Shown here: piece by piece, positions 45,604 to 55,366 of the stretch
Layout of the letters: every line of letters starts with the position of its first letter
Position numbering within the stretch: the first letter of the stretch is position 1
Assembly (NCBI RefSeq): GCF_020911945.1
Contig: NZ_CP087135.1
Span: 3,197,501-3,261,500, forward strand
DNA: 64,000 bases
DNA from: Flavobacterium galactosidilyticum
GTDB lineage: Bacteria; Bacteroidota; Bacteroidia; Flavobacteriales; Flavobacteriaceae
Direction of reading: 5' to 3'
Translations under genes and position numbers: made by a program
The notes under the pieces: generated by a model
What the model was told of the DNA's origin: nothing
What the model saw: the letters and a program-made list of their open reading frames with translations, nothing else
Database searches by the model: none

Positions 45604-46932
45604 TTATTGTAATCCGCCTTGTCCTGTATATAATTTAATTGGCTTGTCTAATTTAACTTTTAACACAGTTACATACTGATCTAATGCACTTTCCGGCAAA
45701 TCAATATAAACTAATCCTGGAACTGGACTCCATGAAATTTTACCAACAACCTTATGTGTTAACGCAACACCTGTTCCTACGGTTGTGATACTTTCAATTT
45801 TATTATCTAATCCTTTTAGCAATAAAGGTCCGGTTGCTTTTCCATACACAAATAAGTAAAGCGTTGTACTATCCTTTGATAATGTGGTTGGTCCGTAAAA
45901 ATGTCCCAAATCTATTCCTGCAACAGTATTAAAAATACCTTCGCCATTTCTTTTATTCCAAGCTCCTAGCTCTTTCAATATATGTACTTCTTGCTCTGGA
46001 ATGCTTCCATCTTCTTTTGGTCCAATATCTAACAATAGATTTCCACCATTAGAAACTGCATCTACAAAAATGGTAATTACCTCGTAAGGTGTTTTCCAGT
46101 TTTGATCTTGTGGTTGGTATCCCCAGTTGTCATTTATAGTCATACACAATTCCCACCATTTGAAAGTAGGTCTTTTAACTGGAAAATTTTGCTCTGGCGT
46201 ATCATAATCACCATACCCTTGTAATCGTCCGTTTATAATTGTATTTGGATTTCGAGCCAACATAATTTGGCGAACCTTTTGTGATTCCCACTCTTCAGCA
46301 GAATGCTCCCAGTCTCCATCAAACCACCACAAATCAGGATTAAACTTCTCGCTGATCTCTTTTATTTGTCCTTGAAAAAAACTTCTGAACTTATTCCATC
46401 TCCCATAATCATTGGCAATTTTGTATCGTGAACTGTCTTTTAGAAAGCCCGGATAATCCTTATTTGTCCAGTCAATTAAGGAGAAATAAGCACCTGTTTT
46501 TATATTGCGTTTACGCAATTCTTCAAAAAATGGTTTTACCATATCTCTTTTGGCCGGAGTGGCTTTTACAGAACTTAAATTATTCATTTTAGTATCGTAC
46601 ATGGCTACTCCGTCATGATGTTTTGTAGTAATAACAGAATATCGCGCTCCACTTTCTTGAACTAAATCAGCCCAATAAGCAGGATCGTAATTTTTAAGTG
46701 TAAATCCCTTTACTTGTTTCATGTAGTCAGGGTGCGAAATTAATTTGTTGTGAAAACTCCAAGATTCACCAATTCCGTTTACTGAATAAATACCCGTATG
46801 AATAAAAATTCCCAATTTAGCATCTGCAAACCATTGCATCTTATCTTTGATCGTATTAGGATCAATTTTATTTTGTGCTTTGGCACAGAATAAAGCTCCG
46901 CTAAACAGAGCTAATAGTATTATTTTTTTCAT
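45604..46932 (-). CDS. GH29 alpha-L-fucosidase (copy nearest the GH2 gene)
   Basis: 442 residues, signal peptide about 1-19. GH29 motifs: WFADAKLGIFIHTGIYSV, ITTKHHDGVAMYDT (substrate-binding His pair) and DLWWFDGDWEH, where the Asp is the predicted nucleophile. GGNLLLDIGPKEDGSIPE is also a family hallmark. It retains fucosidase chemistry with inverted subsite details compared with the other two copies (GEW versus GESW). It is 48 bases upstream of the GH2 gene in the same direction, probably one transcript. Confidence 0.9.
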   Translation of the reverse strand: MKKIILLALFSGALFCAKAQNKIDPNTIKDKMQWFADAKLGIFIHTGIYSVNGIGESWSFHNKLISHPDYMKQVKGFTLKNYDPAYWADLVQESGARYSVITTKHHDGVAMYDTKMNNLSSVKATPAKRDMVKPFFEELRKRNIKTGAYFSLIDWTNKDYPGFLKDSSRYKIANDYGRWNKFRSFFQGQIKEISEKFNPDLWWFDGDWEHSAEEWESQKVRQIMLARNPNTIINGRLQGYGDYDTPEQNFPVKRPTFKWWELCMTINDNWGYQPQDQNWKTPYEVITIFVDAVSNGGNLLLDIGPKEDGSIPEQEVHILKELGAWNKRNGEGIFNTVAGIDLGHFYGPTTLSKDSTTLYLFVYGKATGPLLLKGLDNKIESITTVGTGVALTHKVVGKISWSPVPGLVYIDLPESALDQYVTVLKVKLDKPIKLYTGQGGLQ

Positions 46933-47178
46933 ATTCTTCTAAATATTTATGATTAAACGAATTTACTAAAACGATTTTGCAAAACAAATAAAAACACTTT
47001 AATCGAGTAATAAAATCATAGTCAAGCTTTTATTACCTCAATTTTCACCTTACTAAAAATAGGATATTGATTTTATAAAACGGCACTACAACAGTAATCC
47101 TGGTAAGCATATAAATCATACACTTTCCAAGATTTATTTTTAAACTCTTTTGCTAAAGTAAAAAATTATTTTACCCTA

Positions 47179-47958
47179 CTATATACTTCGATCCAAATGG
47201 GTATAACCTCCGTCTACATAAATCAATTGTCCAGTAGTATGACTGGATTTTTCGGACAAGAGAAAAACCACCATATTGGCAATTTCTTCAGCTGTTGTCA
47301 TTCTGTTTTCAAACGGAATTTTATCAGTAATTTGTTTTAATTTTTCCTCTGGATTTTCAAAAGTTTGAATCCATGTATTGTATAATGGTGTGTAGCATTC
47401 AGCTACAATTACTGCATTCACACGAATACCATATTTCAATAATTCAACTGCCCATTCTCTGGTTAAAGCATTACGTCCTCCATTAGAAGCTGCATAAGCA
47501 GAAGTGCCACCTTGTCCCGTATCAGCTGTTTTTGAACCTATGTTAACCATACTGCCTTTTGATTTTTTCAGTTCAGGTAAAGCATGATGCGCCATTAAAT
47601 AATAATGAACCAAGTTTTTATGCAGAGACTCGATAAAAGAATTGTAATTTCCGTTTTCTAAACCTACGCCATCATTGACTCCTGCGTTATTTACGAGCCC
47701 ATCGATACGACCAAACTCAGCAACAATTTGCTTTATTGCATTTTCACAATCTTCCGGTTTTGTCAATTCAGCAACTACGGATTTTGCTATTCCACCAGCA
47801 GCTTCAATTTCTTTTATCGCGAGCTGATTGTCACTGTCTTTTCTTCCGATAATAACAGGGATTGCACCTTCTAAAGCCAGAACTTTACAAATCCCCAAAC
47901 CAATCCCTTTGGCACCACCAGTTACAATAATTATTTTATTTTCTAAATGTAAATTCAT
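47179..47958 (-). CDS. SDR family dehydrogenase, probable L-fucose dehydrogenase
   Basis: 259 residues, classical SDR length. The NAD(P) motif is TGGAKGIGLG (12-21), with NNAGVNDGVG (about 90-99) and a catalytic Ser in MVNIGSKT. The active-site motif reads Y-A-A-S-N, so the usual Lys is replaced by Asn (codon AAT, read directly). In the operon it follows the lactonase, mutarotase and FAH genes, so oxidation of L-fucose to L-fucono-lactone is the likely role; it could also serve the later keto-deoxy step, with the SDR at 58074 taking the first. Last gene of its run, 246 bases before the next fucosidase. Confidence 0.8.
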   Translation of the reverse strand: MNLHLENKIIIVTGGAKGIGLGICKVLALEGAIPVIIGRKDSDNQLAIKEIEAAGGIAKSVVAELTKPEDCENAIKQIVAEFGRIDGLVNNAGVNDGVGLENGNYNSFIESLHKNLVHYYLMAHHALPELKKSKGSMVNIGSKTADTGQGGTSAYAASNGGRNALTREWAVELLKYGIRVNAVIVAECYTPLYNTWIQTFENPEEKLKQITDKIPFENRMTTAEEIANMVVFLLSEKSSHTTGQLIYVDGGYTHLDRSI

Positions 47959-47970
47959 TTCTGTTTCCTT

Positions 47971-48798
47971 TTATAAATTATAAAATTTAATGGCGTTTCC
48001 ACCCCAAATTTTATGCTGCTCTTCCTCCGAAAATTTGGAAAAATAATTTTTAACAATAGCTGAAGATTGCTCATAAGATGCTGCTAATAAACTTACCGGC
48101 CAATCACTTCCGAACATTAATCGTTCTATTCCAAAATTACCAACTAAAACATCCAAACAATAATTGAAATCTTCTGCTTTCCAATTCTTCCAATCCGCTT
48201 CCGTGACCATTCCAGAAAGCTTACAAAATACGTTTTTATAGGTTGCTAATTCCCTAATTCCATTTTCCCAATTCGTAAAGTTAGCTTCCTTAAAATTCGG
48301 CTTTGCCAAATGATCAATCACGAAATTTTGTTTTGGAAAACGTTTCACAAACTCAGCAGCAACAGACAAATGCTTAGGTAAAATCAACAGATCATAAGTA
48401 AAATTATACTTCTCCAACTGCGCTATACCATTACAAAAATCAGCTCTTCGTAAAAAATCGTCCTCAGATTCTCCTTGAACAATATGCCGAAAACCTTTCA
48501 ATTTTTCGAACTGTGAAAAATACTGCAATCGCTCTTCTATATCCTTCGACCTAAAATCGACCCAACCCACAACTCCCATGATAAAATCATTTTCTTGAGC
48601 AAGTTGGAGTAAAAAACGGGTTTCGGTTTCACTTTGATCTGCTTGTACAGCAATACAGCCATCAATATCGTTTTTCTGCAACAAAGGAAGTAAATCAGCA
48701 GGCATAAAATCCTGCTGAATCACTTTCATATCGTCACTTATCCAAGCATCTTTTATAGGATGATAGTTCCAAAAATGTTGATGGCTGTCTATTTTCAT
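47971..48798 (-). CDS. Amidohydrolase-family L-fuconolactonase
   Basis: 275 residues of the COG3618 amidohydrolase_2 type. The N-terminal metal-binding motif is DSHQHFWNYHP. Central VIDHLAKPNF and C-terminal MFGSDWPVSLLAA supply the further His and Asp ligands. Proteins of this group hydrolyse sugar lactones or related compounds, and the fucose locus points to L-fucono-1,5-lactone going to L-fuconate. Its start overlaps the stop of the mutarotase gene by 4 bases, and the SDR follows after 12 bases. Cytoplasmic. Confidence 0.88.
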   Translation of the reverse strand: MKIDSHQHFWNYHPIKDAWISDDMKVIQQDFMPADLLPLLQKNDIDGCIAVQADQSETETRFLLQLAQENDFIMGVVGWVDFRSKDIEERLQYFSQFEKLKGFRHIVQGESEDDFLRRADFCNGIAQLEKYNFTYDLLILPKHLSVAAEFVKRFPKQNFVIDHLAKPNFKEANFTNWENGIRELATYKNVFCKLSGMVTEADWKNWKAEDFNYCLDVLVGNFGIERLMFGSDWPVSLLAASYEQSSAIVKNYFSKFSEEEQHKIWGGNAIKFYNL

Positions 48799-49133
48799 TT
48801 CAATTCAAATATTTTCTCCATAAGCATCCACTTTTCGCCAGCTTTAGCCCAAGGCAATGCTTGTTGAAATTTCCACATTAATGCTTCCCATTCTTGTACT
48901 TTAGGATTATTGGCATCATTTTTTGACTTTTCATCAAATGAAAATGTTTCATTTGCCTCGATAATCATAAACATTCTATTACCCACGCCATAAATATCAA
49001 GCACCTCAATTCCAGAATCTTTAATACTTTTTGTAATCTCCGGCCAAATATTTTGATGATAGGATTTGTATTCTGCCATCAACTGTGCATCATAAATTAA
49101 ATCTAATGCTAAACAATATTTTTGTGCTGCCAT
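48795..49133 (-). CDS. Rhamnose/fucose mutarotase family protein
   Basis: 112 residues of the L-rhamnose mutarotase (DUF718) fold, a small ferredoxin-like dimer that interconverts alpha and beta anomers of deoxy-hexoses. Family pieces: YCLALDL, YHQNIWPEITKSIKDSGI (with the catalytic His) and the C-terminal LPWAKAGEKWMLMEKIFEL. The neighbours concern fucose, not rhamnose, so L-fucose is the likely substrate. Stop-start overlap with the lactonase gene and a 3-base gap to the FAH gene show tight co-translation. Confidence 0.9.
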   Translation of the reverse strand: MAAQKYCLALDLIYDAQLMAEYKSYHQNIWPEITKSIKDSGIEVLDIYGVGNRMFMIIEANETFSFDEKSKNDANNPKVQEWEALMWKFQQALPWAKAGEKWMLMEKIFELK

Positions 49134-49136
49134 AAT

Positions 49137-49991
49137 TTATTTAGTATACGCTTTCGCTACTTGTTTACTAGAACCTAAACCGTCCATTCCTAACTCAATA
49201 ACATCTCCCGCTTTGATGTAAATAGGATCTGGCTTAATTCCTAATCCTACACCTAGAGGCGTTCCTGTACTGATAATATCGCCTGGAAGCAAAGTCATAA
49301 ACTGACTTAAATAATGCACTAAAAAGGGAATTTTGAAAACCAAATTCGAAGTATTACTATTTTGGAACTTCTTTCCGTTTACAGTCAACCACATCGGAAT
49401 ATTATTCACGTCATCGATTTCGTCTTGAGTAGCCAAAAAGGGGCCAAGTGGCGCAAACGTATCACAACCTTTTCCCTTTGCCCATTGCCCTCCCATTTCA
49501 ATTTGAAAGGCTCTTTCGCTATAGTCATTCAATAAAGCGTAACCAGCCACATAATCTAAAGCATCCGCTTCTTCAACATAGCTCGCTTTTTTCCCAACCA
49601 CAAAAGCCAATTCAATTTCCCAATCCGTTTTTGTACTGTTTTTTGGAATAATTAAATCATCATCTGGACCGCATAAAGAAGTAGTCGATTTGAAAAAAAT
49701 AATGGGCTCCGTTGGTATTGGTGCACCTGTTTCTCTACAGTGATCCACATAATTTAATCCGATACAGATTATTTTTGAAGGTCTAGCTACAGGTGAACCC
49801 AATCTAATATTTTCATCTACTTCTGGTAAAACTGGATTGGTATCCAAAGCTGCTTTTAATGTTTCTAATCCATTATTCTCAAAGAAAGATTCGTTATAAT
49901 CGGAAACAATTCCTGACACATCGTATCTTTTATCGTTGATTATAACTCCTGGTTTTTCTTGTCCTTCTGCTCCAAATCGTATAAGTTTCAT
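49137..49991 (-). CDS. FAH-family hydrolase, probable 2,4-diketo-3-deoxy-L-fuconate hydrolase
   Basis: 284 residues of the fumarylacetoacetate hydrolase family: KIICIGLNYVDHC (active-site His), the metal-binding Glu pair in DWEIELAFVVGKKA, the Asp in ALLNDYSER, and GDIISTGTPLGVG. FAH enzymes cleave a C-C bond in beta-diketones. In the non-phosphorylative fucose pathway known from Xanthomonas, such an enzyme splits L-2,4-diketo-3-deoxyfuconate to pyruvate and L-lactate. The presence of lutABC upstream to oxidise the lactate supports exactly this assignment. 2-keto-3-deoxy sugar acid dehydratase activity is the alternative. Confidence 0.88.
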   Translation of the reverse strand: MKLIRFGAEGQEKPGVIINDKRYDVSGIVSDYNESFFENNGLETLKAALDTNPVLPEVDENIRLGSPVARPSKIICIGLNYVDHCRETGAPIPTEPIIFFKSTTSLCGPDDDLIIPKNSTKTDWEIELAFVVGKKASYVEEADALDYVAGYALLNDYSERAFQIEMGGQWAKGKGCDTFAPLGPFLATQDEIDDVNNIPMWLTVNGKKFQNSNTSNLVFKIPFLVHYLSQFMTLLPGDIISTGTPLGVGLGIKPDPIYIKAGDVIELGMDGLGSSKQVAKAYTK

Positions 49992-50004
49992 TTGTATAAA
50001 TTTT

Positions 50005-51336
50005 TTATTTTAATTGTAATTCTATAATCGTATCAATAGGATCTAATGTAATTCCTTCTAAATAAACATAAGTTCCTTCTGGTTTCACTTTAAATTTTAA
50101 TGCTTTTTTAGTAGTGAGCAAATTGCATTTTACTATTTTATTTTTCATCTGTGGAATCAAAATAAAAGAACTATCCTTCGGTGTATTAATGATATGAGCA
50201 TAGGCAGTTTTTTCTTTTTTAGTCACTACACCCCAATCTTGCGCCTTTATTATTCCGCCTCTGGTACCGTAAATGCTTTGTCCATTTACATTCATCCAAT
50301 CCCCTATTTCTTTCAAAGTAGCAACGAATTCTGGTTGAATGGTTCCATCCGGCATTGGACCTACATTTAGCAACAAATTAGCATTGAGACCCGCGGCATT
50401 TACCATATAGTGAATTAAATCTTTAGTTGATTTGTATTTCTTATCGGTAATATTAAAACCCCAGGAATCATTCATGGTTTGACAAGTTTCTAATGGCAAT
50501 TGCGAGATGGACTGCCCTCCAAAACCTGTCGAATTTCCTCCAGGCAAGTCTTTTTCAAAAGCTTGAAAATCTTCACCAGCAATTGGTAACAGATGATGGT
50601 TATTAGATATCAAACATTGCGGTTGCAAGGAATGTATTAATTTATAAATCTCATCATAATGCCAGTCTACTTTTGATTTTAAAGTTTTGTCTTGGTCGTT
50701 ATCCAATTGATCCCAATGGCCGTCAAACCAAATTCCATCAATTTTTCCGTATTCGGTCAGCAACTCGGTCAATTGTGCCTTCATAAAACGGATGTAGCTA
50801 TCCCAATCACTTTTTTGAGTTCGCCCTGTTCCTTGTCCAGTTTTCCCAGTTTCGTATTGATAATCGCTTCGGTACCAATCCAACAAAGAATAATATAAAA
50901 ACAACTTGATTCCTTCTTTGTGGCATTCGTCAGCCAATTGTTTTAAGGCATCTTTGCCGTAAGGCGTATTTGTAATTTTCCAATCGGATTGTTTGGTGTC
51001 CCAATTGCTGAAACTGTCGTGATGGCGCGTGATAAACGTAATGTATTTCATTCCGCCCGCTTTGGCTGTAGCTACCCATTTCTTAGCATCAAAATTTTGT
51101 GGATTGAAAACATTTATTAGGCGTCCGTATTCATTCACTCCAATGTTCCGATTGTTCATCACCCATTCACCATCACCCAAGACGCTCGATGCTCCCCAAT
51201 GAATGAACATCCCTAGTTTCATGTCCTGAAATTCCTCTCTTGCTGCCAAGTTCTCAGCAGTGGGTGTGTACGTTTGTGCTTGCAATCCTATTGAAATAAA
51301 AAAACAAAACAGCAAGCGTGAAAATAATTTTCTCAT
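50005..51336 (-). CDS. GH29 alpha-L-fucosidase (middle copy)
   Basis: 443 residues with signal peptide (about 1-20, ending GLQAQ). GH29 motifs: FQDMKLGMFIHWGASSVLG, ITRHHDSFSNWDT and KIDGIWFDGHWDQ with the nucleophile Asp. NLLLNVGPMPDGTIQPE follows. The C-terminal beta-sandwich (about 365-443) is short and regular. It sits between the FAH gene (13 bases) and the GH20-LamG gene (27 bases), so sugar-releasing and sugar-catabolising genes are interleaved in one transcript. Confidence 0.92.
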   Translation of the reverse strand: MRKLFSRLLFCFFISIGLQAQTYTPTAENLAAREEFQDMKLGMFIHWGASSVLGDGEWVMNNRNIGVNEYGRLINVFNPQNFDAKKWVATAKAGGMKYITFITRHHDSFSNWDTKQSDWKITNTPYGKDALKQLADECHKEGIKLFLYYSLLDWYRSDYQYETGKTGQGTGRTQKSDWDSYIRFMKAQLTELLTEYGKIDGIWFDGHWDQLDNDQDKTLKSKVDWHYDEIYKLIHSLQPQCLISNNHHLLPIAGEDFQAFEKDLPGGNSTGFGGQSISQLPLETCQTMNDSWGFNITDKKYKSTKDLIHYMVNAAGLNANLLLNVGPMPDGTIQPEFVATLKEIGDWMNVNGQSIYGTRGGIIKAQDWGVVTKKEKTAYAHIINTPKDSSFILIPQMKNKIVKCNLLTTKKALKFKVKPEGTYVYLEGITLDPIDTIIELQLK

Positions 51337-51363
51337 TTTGGTTATGGTTTTTTGGTAGTTATT

Positions 51364-53745
51364 TTATTCTTCTTCTTTTATGGCTTGAATTTGTGTTTTT
51401 GACAAAATCGTATTGAATACTTTTAAATCTTTCATTTTTCCTTTAAAAGAATTATGACTGTCTCCAATTGTATTTAAAGGACAAAACAAGGTTTTCATTA
51501 CCCAAATCGAATCGTTTTTATGGCCGGTCGGAATTTTTTCTCTGGTAAGTTTTTGGGCTAATTCACCGTTTACATATAATGTCGTTGAATTATTATCTCC
51601 TGTAATGGCAACGCTAGTCCACTTGTTTTCAGGAATTGCAACTCCAAAATCGTAATCCTTTCCTTCATGTGAGAAACCGATATTTGATGTATTGCCTTGT
51701 TTTAATTTTACCGTAGCATGTTTCGATTGAAAAAGTACCGCATTTGGAGGATTATTTCCGGAAGGATTTATTTTAAAACTAACGGTATAATTATATCCAA
51801 TCTCGTTGTACGGAAGCTTTGCATAACTAGTGTTTTCTTTAAAATGTAACACTTTGCGTTTTCCATCAGAAACATATTTTACACTTTCTTTTTCTTTAAT
51901 CTGATCCTTTCCTTTCAAAGTATAATTCAAAACCAAAGAATCTTTAGACTTGATTATTCCTCTTAAATTCAAACCCGGACCTTCATTGATTTTTTTGGCT
52001 TTAGCTGAAAAATCATTAAAATCGACTGCCGTATTTGTGCCACTCCACATTTTCTCGCTCAACACCTGAATTGCTGGAAACACTCTGTCGGTAACATCTT
52101 GAGCGGTGATTCCGTTTTTAGCAACATCATTCCAAACTGCAAACATTCCACCTCTGATAAAAGGATCTCCGCTTTTGAAAATCACATTGCCAATTGTTAG
52201 CGGTTCCCAAGTAGCATACAAATGTTCTATATTCAAATAGTCATAGTAATATCCAGCCGCAGGAACGATGTACAACAAGCCATCGGGTGTGCTAATTAAA
52301 GGATAACCCAATTCTTTCATTTTCAAAGGATCGGCATAACCATTGTACCAAGCATTCATTGTAACTCCTTTTGAAGTTACGGGAGTAGTACCTTGTGCGT
52401 GTGTCAAAGCACCCCAAACGCGAACATCCTTACCAAAACCCTGCAAGTATTTTATAAAATGATCGGTAAATTTTCTAAAAGCTTCTGCCTCTTTTTTATC
52501 GTATTCGTCGGTGCCAATATGCACTTCCTTAAAACGAAATACCGGATTTTCTCCTTCTAAATATTCTTTGAATATATTTTCTACAATGGTATACGTTTCA
52601 GGATTTTTTATGTCTAAATGGTCTTTACCATATTCCTTGCTTGCAATTTGCGGAAATGCTTTGGAAATCGCCAAGGAATGTGCAGGAACATCAATCTCTG
52701 GAATTATATTGATACCATAACTTTCTGCCAATACTTGCAAATCAATAAATTCTTTCTTAGTATAAAATTCACCTTTAGTAGGCAGTTGCGGATAACGTTC
52801 GTTTTCCAATCGAAAACCGCTATACGTACTTTCCCAATCGTTGTTATAATGTTTTACAAATGCATTATCGTTCAGGTGCAACTGAAAATCGCCCATTTTA
52901 TAATACGACATCAGCTTAACATAATCGCGTAAAAAATCAATCTTAAAGTATTTTCTTCCTACATCCAGCATAAAACCACGCACCTCATATTTAGGATAAT
53001 CTCTTGAAATTCCTCTTGGTAACGAACGCATGGTAGCATCTTGTTCCAATATTTGCAAAATACTGCGCGTTCCCCAAAAAGCTCCCTTATATTGAGCCGC
53101 ATGGATAGAAACATACTCTTTTATCGAAAGGAAATAACCTTCGGCTCCCAATTCTGCTGTATTTCCATCCAATGACATAAAAATGTCTCCCGCTTTCGGA
53201 ATTCCTACAATAACAGCTGGTTTTAGTTTAGTTAATTCGAATAAATCGTTTTGAAAAACCGTTGCGGCTGGCACTAATGTAGTTGCATATTTGGCATCCA
53301 CCACAATTCTGGATTTCGTTGTTAGCACCAAATTACCTTCAGTTCCCACCCACTCTCTTAATGAAGGAATAACAAAAGGCTTTGCATTTCCCATTTGATT
53401 TGAATGGCTTCCTTTGACCTCAACAGCAACTGGAATTTCAATAGTTGATTGGTCTTTTTCTTTAGTTGCTTTAAACAATAAATTAACCTTCATATTGTTT
53501 AAAGGAGTAAATACAGCACCGCTTTTTGTTACCACCGAAAGATTATCAGAACCAATTAATTGCAGGCTAAAACCTTCGGGAGCAACTGGCATTTTATAGT
53601 TTGAAATTCCTTTGTTTATAACTGGCTGAACGATAATTTTATCGGTTAGAAAAATAGAATCCAATTTACTCATTTTGGTCTGAGCCGATCCTTCGATTCC
53701 AATTAAAATAATAGAAATCAATAAAGCATACTTTTTATAAATCAT
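51364..53745 (-). CDS. GH20 beta-N-acetylhexosaminidase with C-terminal LamG-like domain
   Basis: From the ATG at 53745 the product is 793 residues with a signal peptide (MIYKKYALLISIILIGIEGS, then AQ). A longer frame start (53772) would overlap the upstream gene and put basic residues ahead of the signal, so it is not chosen. GH20b domain about 125-240. The barrel has VRGFMLDVGRKYF, FQLHLNDNAF and the catalytic Asp-Glu in EVHIGTDEYD. The C-terminal 160 residues (VSFKINPSGNN, WTSVAITGDNNSTTLYVNGELAQKL) form a concanavalin/LamG-type sugar-binding domain. It probably trims GlcNAc from complex glycans. Confidence 0.88.
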   Translation of the reverse strand: MIYKKYALLISIILIGIEGSAQTKMSKLDSIFLTDKIIVQPVINKGISNYKMPVAPEGFSLQLIGSDNLSVVTKSGAVFTPLNNMKVNLLFKATKEKDQSTIEIPVAVEVKGSHSNQMGNAKPFVIPSLREWVGTEGNLVLTTKSRIVVDAKYATTLVPAATVFQNDLFELTKLKPAVIVGIPKAGDIFMSLDGNTAELGAEGYFLSIKEYVSIHAAQYKGAFWGTRSILQILEQDATMRSLPRGISRDYPKYEVRGFMLDVGRKYFKIDFLRDYVKLMSYYKMGDFQLHLNDNAFVKHYNNDWESTYSGFRLENERYPQLPTKGEFYTKKEFIDLQVLAESYGINIIPEIDVPAHSLAISKAFPQIASKEYGKDHLDIKNPETYTIVENIFKEYLEGENPVFRFKEVHIGTDEYDKKEAEAFRKFTDHFIKYLQGFGKDVRVWGALTHAQGTTPVTSKGVTMNAWYNGYADPLKMKELGYPLISTPDGLLYIVPAAGYYYDYLNIEHLYATWEPLTIGNVIFKSGDPFIRGGMFAVWNDVAKNGITAQDVTDRVFPAIQVLSEKMWSGTNTAVDFNDFSAKAKKINEGPGLNLRGIIKSKDSLVLNYTLKGKDQIKEKESVKYVSDGKRKVLHFKENTSYAKLPYNEIGYNYTVSFKINPSGNNPPNAVLFQSKHATVKLKQGNTSNIGFSHEGKDYDFGVAIPENKWTSVAITGDNNSTTLYVNGELAQKLTREKIPTGHKNDSIWVMKTLFCPLNTIGDSHNSFKGKMKDLKVFNTILSKTQIQAIKEEE

Positions 53746-53752
53746 AATTTTA

Positions 53753-55282
53753 TTATTCGTTTTTCTTTTCAAAATAAAGTCCTATTTCTGCCAAAGCAGG
53801 TTGTAATCTTGCAGATTCAATACTCAATCTCACCTTAGAAGCCGTTATCGCAGGAAACTCTAGTAATCGTTTGTAACCAATAGTGGTTCCTTCAGTTGCT
53901 TTTTTCCATTGATTATTGTCCCAATATTCTAAAATAAACTTTTCAACTCTTTGTCCCTTTCTAATATTTTCTTGAAGCAATAAAACATTGAACGTTTTTT
54001 CTCCTTTTAAATCCATTTCAACTGCATTATCATTTCCTTTCATTGAAAATGTATGATCTGTAGCATCGTTTCCATCTAATAAAGGCTTTATTTTTTTAAC
54101 CTTCCCAATGGCTTTTGCATTCTTCAACAAATTCACTTTGAAAATCTCATCCAACTTTCCTCTCCATTCTTTTAGAGCCTTAACATCATAATCTGTAAAC
54201 AAACCTCTTTTGTCTGGTGGAATATTCAACAATAAAACACCATTTCTTCCTACCGAATGAAAGTAAATCTCTTTTAGATATTCTGGCGTTTTAACTTTTT
54301 TGTCTTCTGATTCGTGGTAAAACCATCCCGGACGAATCGATACATCTGTTTCGGCAGGATACCATTTTAAGGCATCTCCATCTTTTAGTTGACGGCGACT
54401 GCCCAAAACATTGCCCATCATATCTCCTGCTGGCGGCGTATCCACTTTTGTTTGAGAACCATTATCGGTTTTACTCTTTTTACCAACAGGGACTACGCTC
54501 CATTCTTCCTCACGCCCGTGTCCGGTTTCAGTACCTACCCAACGTACATCAGGACCAGAAACTGCAATTACTGCTTGAGGTTGCAATTTTCGAATCAAAG
54601 CATACCATCTTTCAAAATCATATACTTGTTTCTTTCCATTAGGACCTTCTCCATTGGCTCCATCAAACCAAACCTCATCTACTTGTCCGTATTGCGTCAA
54701 TAATTCAGTAAGTTGAGCAACCATAACATCATTATAAGCCTCGGTACCATAAGTAGGATGATTTCTATCCCAAGGCGAAACATAAACTCCAAATCCAACT
54801 CCAAGTTCTTTGCAAGCATCAGCAACTTCTTTCACAACATCGCCTTTACCGTCTTTCCAAGGACTTTTTTTCAAGGAATACTCTGTCGTTTTTGTTGGCC
54901 ATAAGCAAAAACCATCATGGTGTTTAGCGGTAATAATAACTTGTTTGATTCCGGCATCCTTCGAGGCTTTAACCCATTGTTTTGCATCCAATGCTGTTGG
55001 ATTAAATAACTTAGGATCATCTTTACCTTCTCCCCATTCCCTTCCGGTAAAAGTGTTGATTCCAAAATGAATAAAGCCAGTTAATTCTAATTTCTGCCAA
55101 CGTAATTGTTGAGGCGTTGGAACAATATTAGCAGCAATATCCACTAATTCCTTTTCAGTCATTGAAGGATTAATTACTACAAAGTTTTTTTGTTGCGCAT
55201 AACCCGAAAATGCAATTGATGAAAAAGCCAAACTTAATAGTGTTCGCTTAAAACGATTTGTACCTGAATAATTTTTTATCAT
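53753..55282 (-). CDS. GH29 alpha-L-fucosidase with C-terminal F5/8-type domain
   Basis: 509 residues, signal peptide about 1-29 (ends FSGYAQ). GH29 motifs: LTGFIHFGINTFTGREWGEG, IITAKHHDGFCLWPT and QVDEVWFDGANGEG (nucleophile Asp). IAVSGPDVRWVGTETGHGREEEW contains the candidate acid/base region. The C-terminal 130 residues look like a discoidin (F5/8) galactose-binding fold (FNVLLLQENIRKGQRVEKFILEYW). The motif set resembles the alpha-1,3/4-fucosidase branch (GH29-B), active on Lewis-type epitopes; that is inference. First of the glycosidase run after lutC. Confidence 0.9.
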   Translation of the reverse strand: MIKNYSGTNRFKRTLLSLAFSSIAFSGYAQQKNFVVINPSMTEKELVDIAANIVPTPQQLRWQKLELTGFIHFGINTFTGREWGEGKDDPKLFNPTALDAKQWVKASKDAGIKQVIITAKHHDGFCLWPTKTTEYSLKKSPWKDGKGDVVKEVADACKELGVGFGVYVSPWDRNHPTYGTEAYNDVMVAQLTELLTQYGQVDEVWFDGANGEGPNGKKQVYDFERWYALIRKLQPQAVIAVSGPDVRWVGTETGHGREEEWSVVPVGKKSKTDNGSQTKVDTPPAGDMMGNVLGSRRQLKDGDALKWYPAETDVSIRPGWFYHESEDKKVKTPEYLKEIYFHSVGRNGVLLLNIPPDKRGLFTDYDVKALKEWRGKLDEIFKVNLLKNAKAIGKVKKIKPLLDGNDATDHTFSMKGNDNAVEMDLKGEKTFNVLLLQENIRKGQRVEKFILEYWDNNQWKKATEGTTIGYKRLLEFPAITASKVRLSIESARLQPALAEIGLYFEKKNE

Positions 55283-55366
55283 TTCTTTCTATATTTTTAT
55301 TAAGATTTATTTTTTAAAAATTACTATTAACCTATGTAATTGATATTGATATTTATTTTCATCTTT

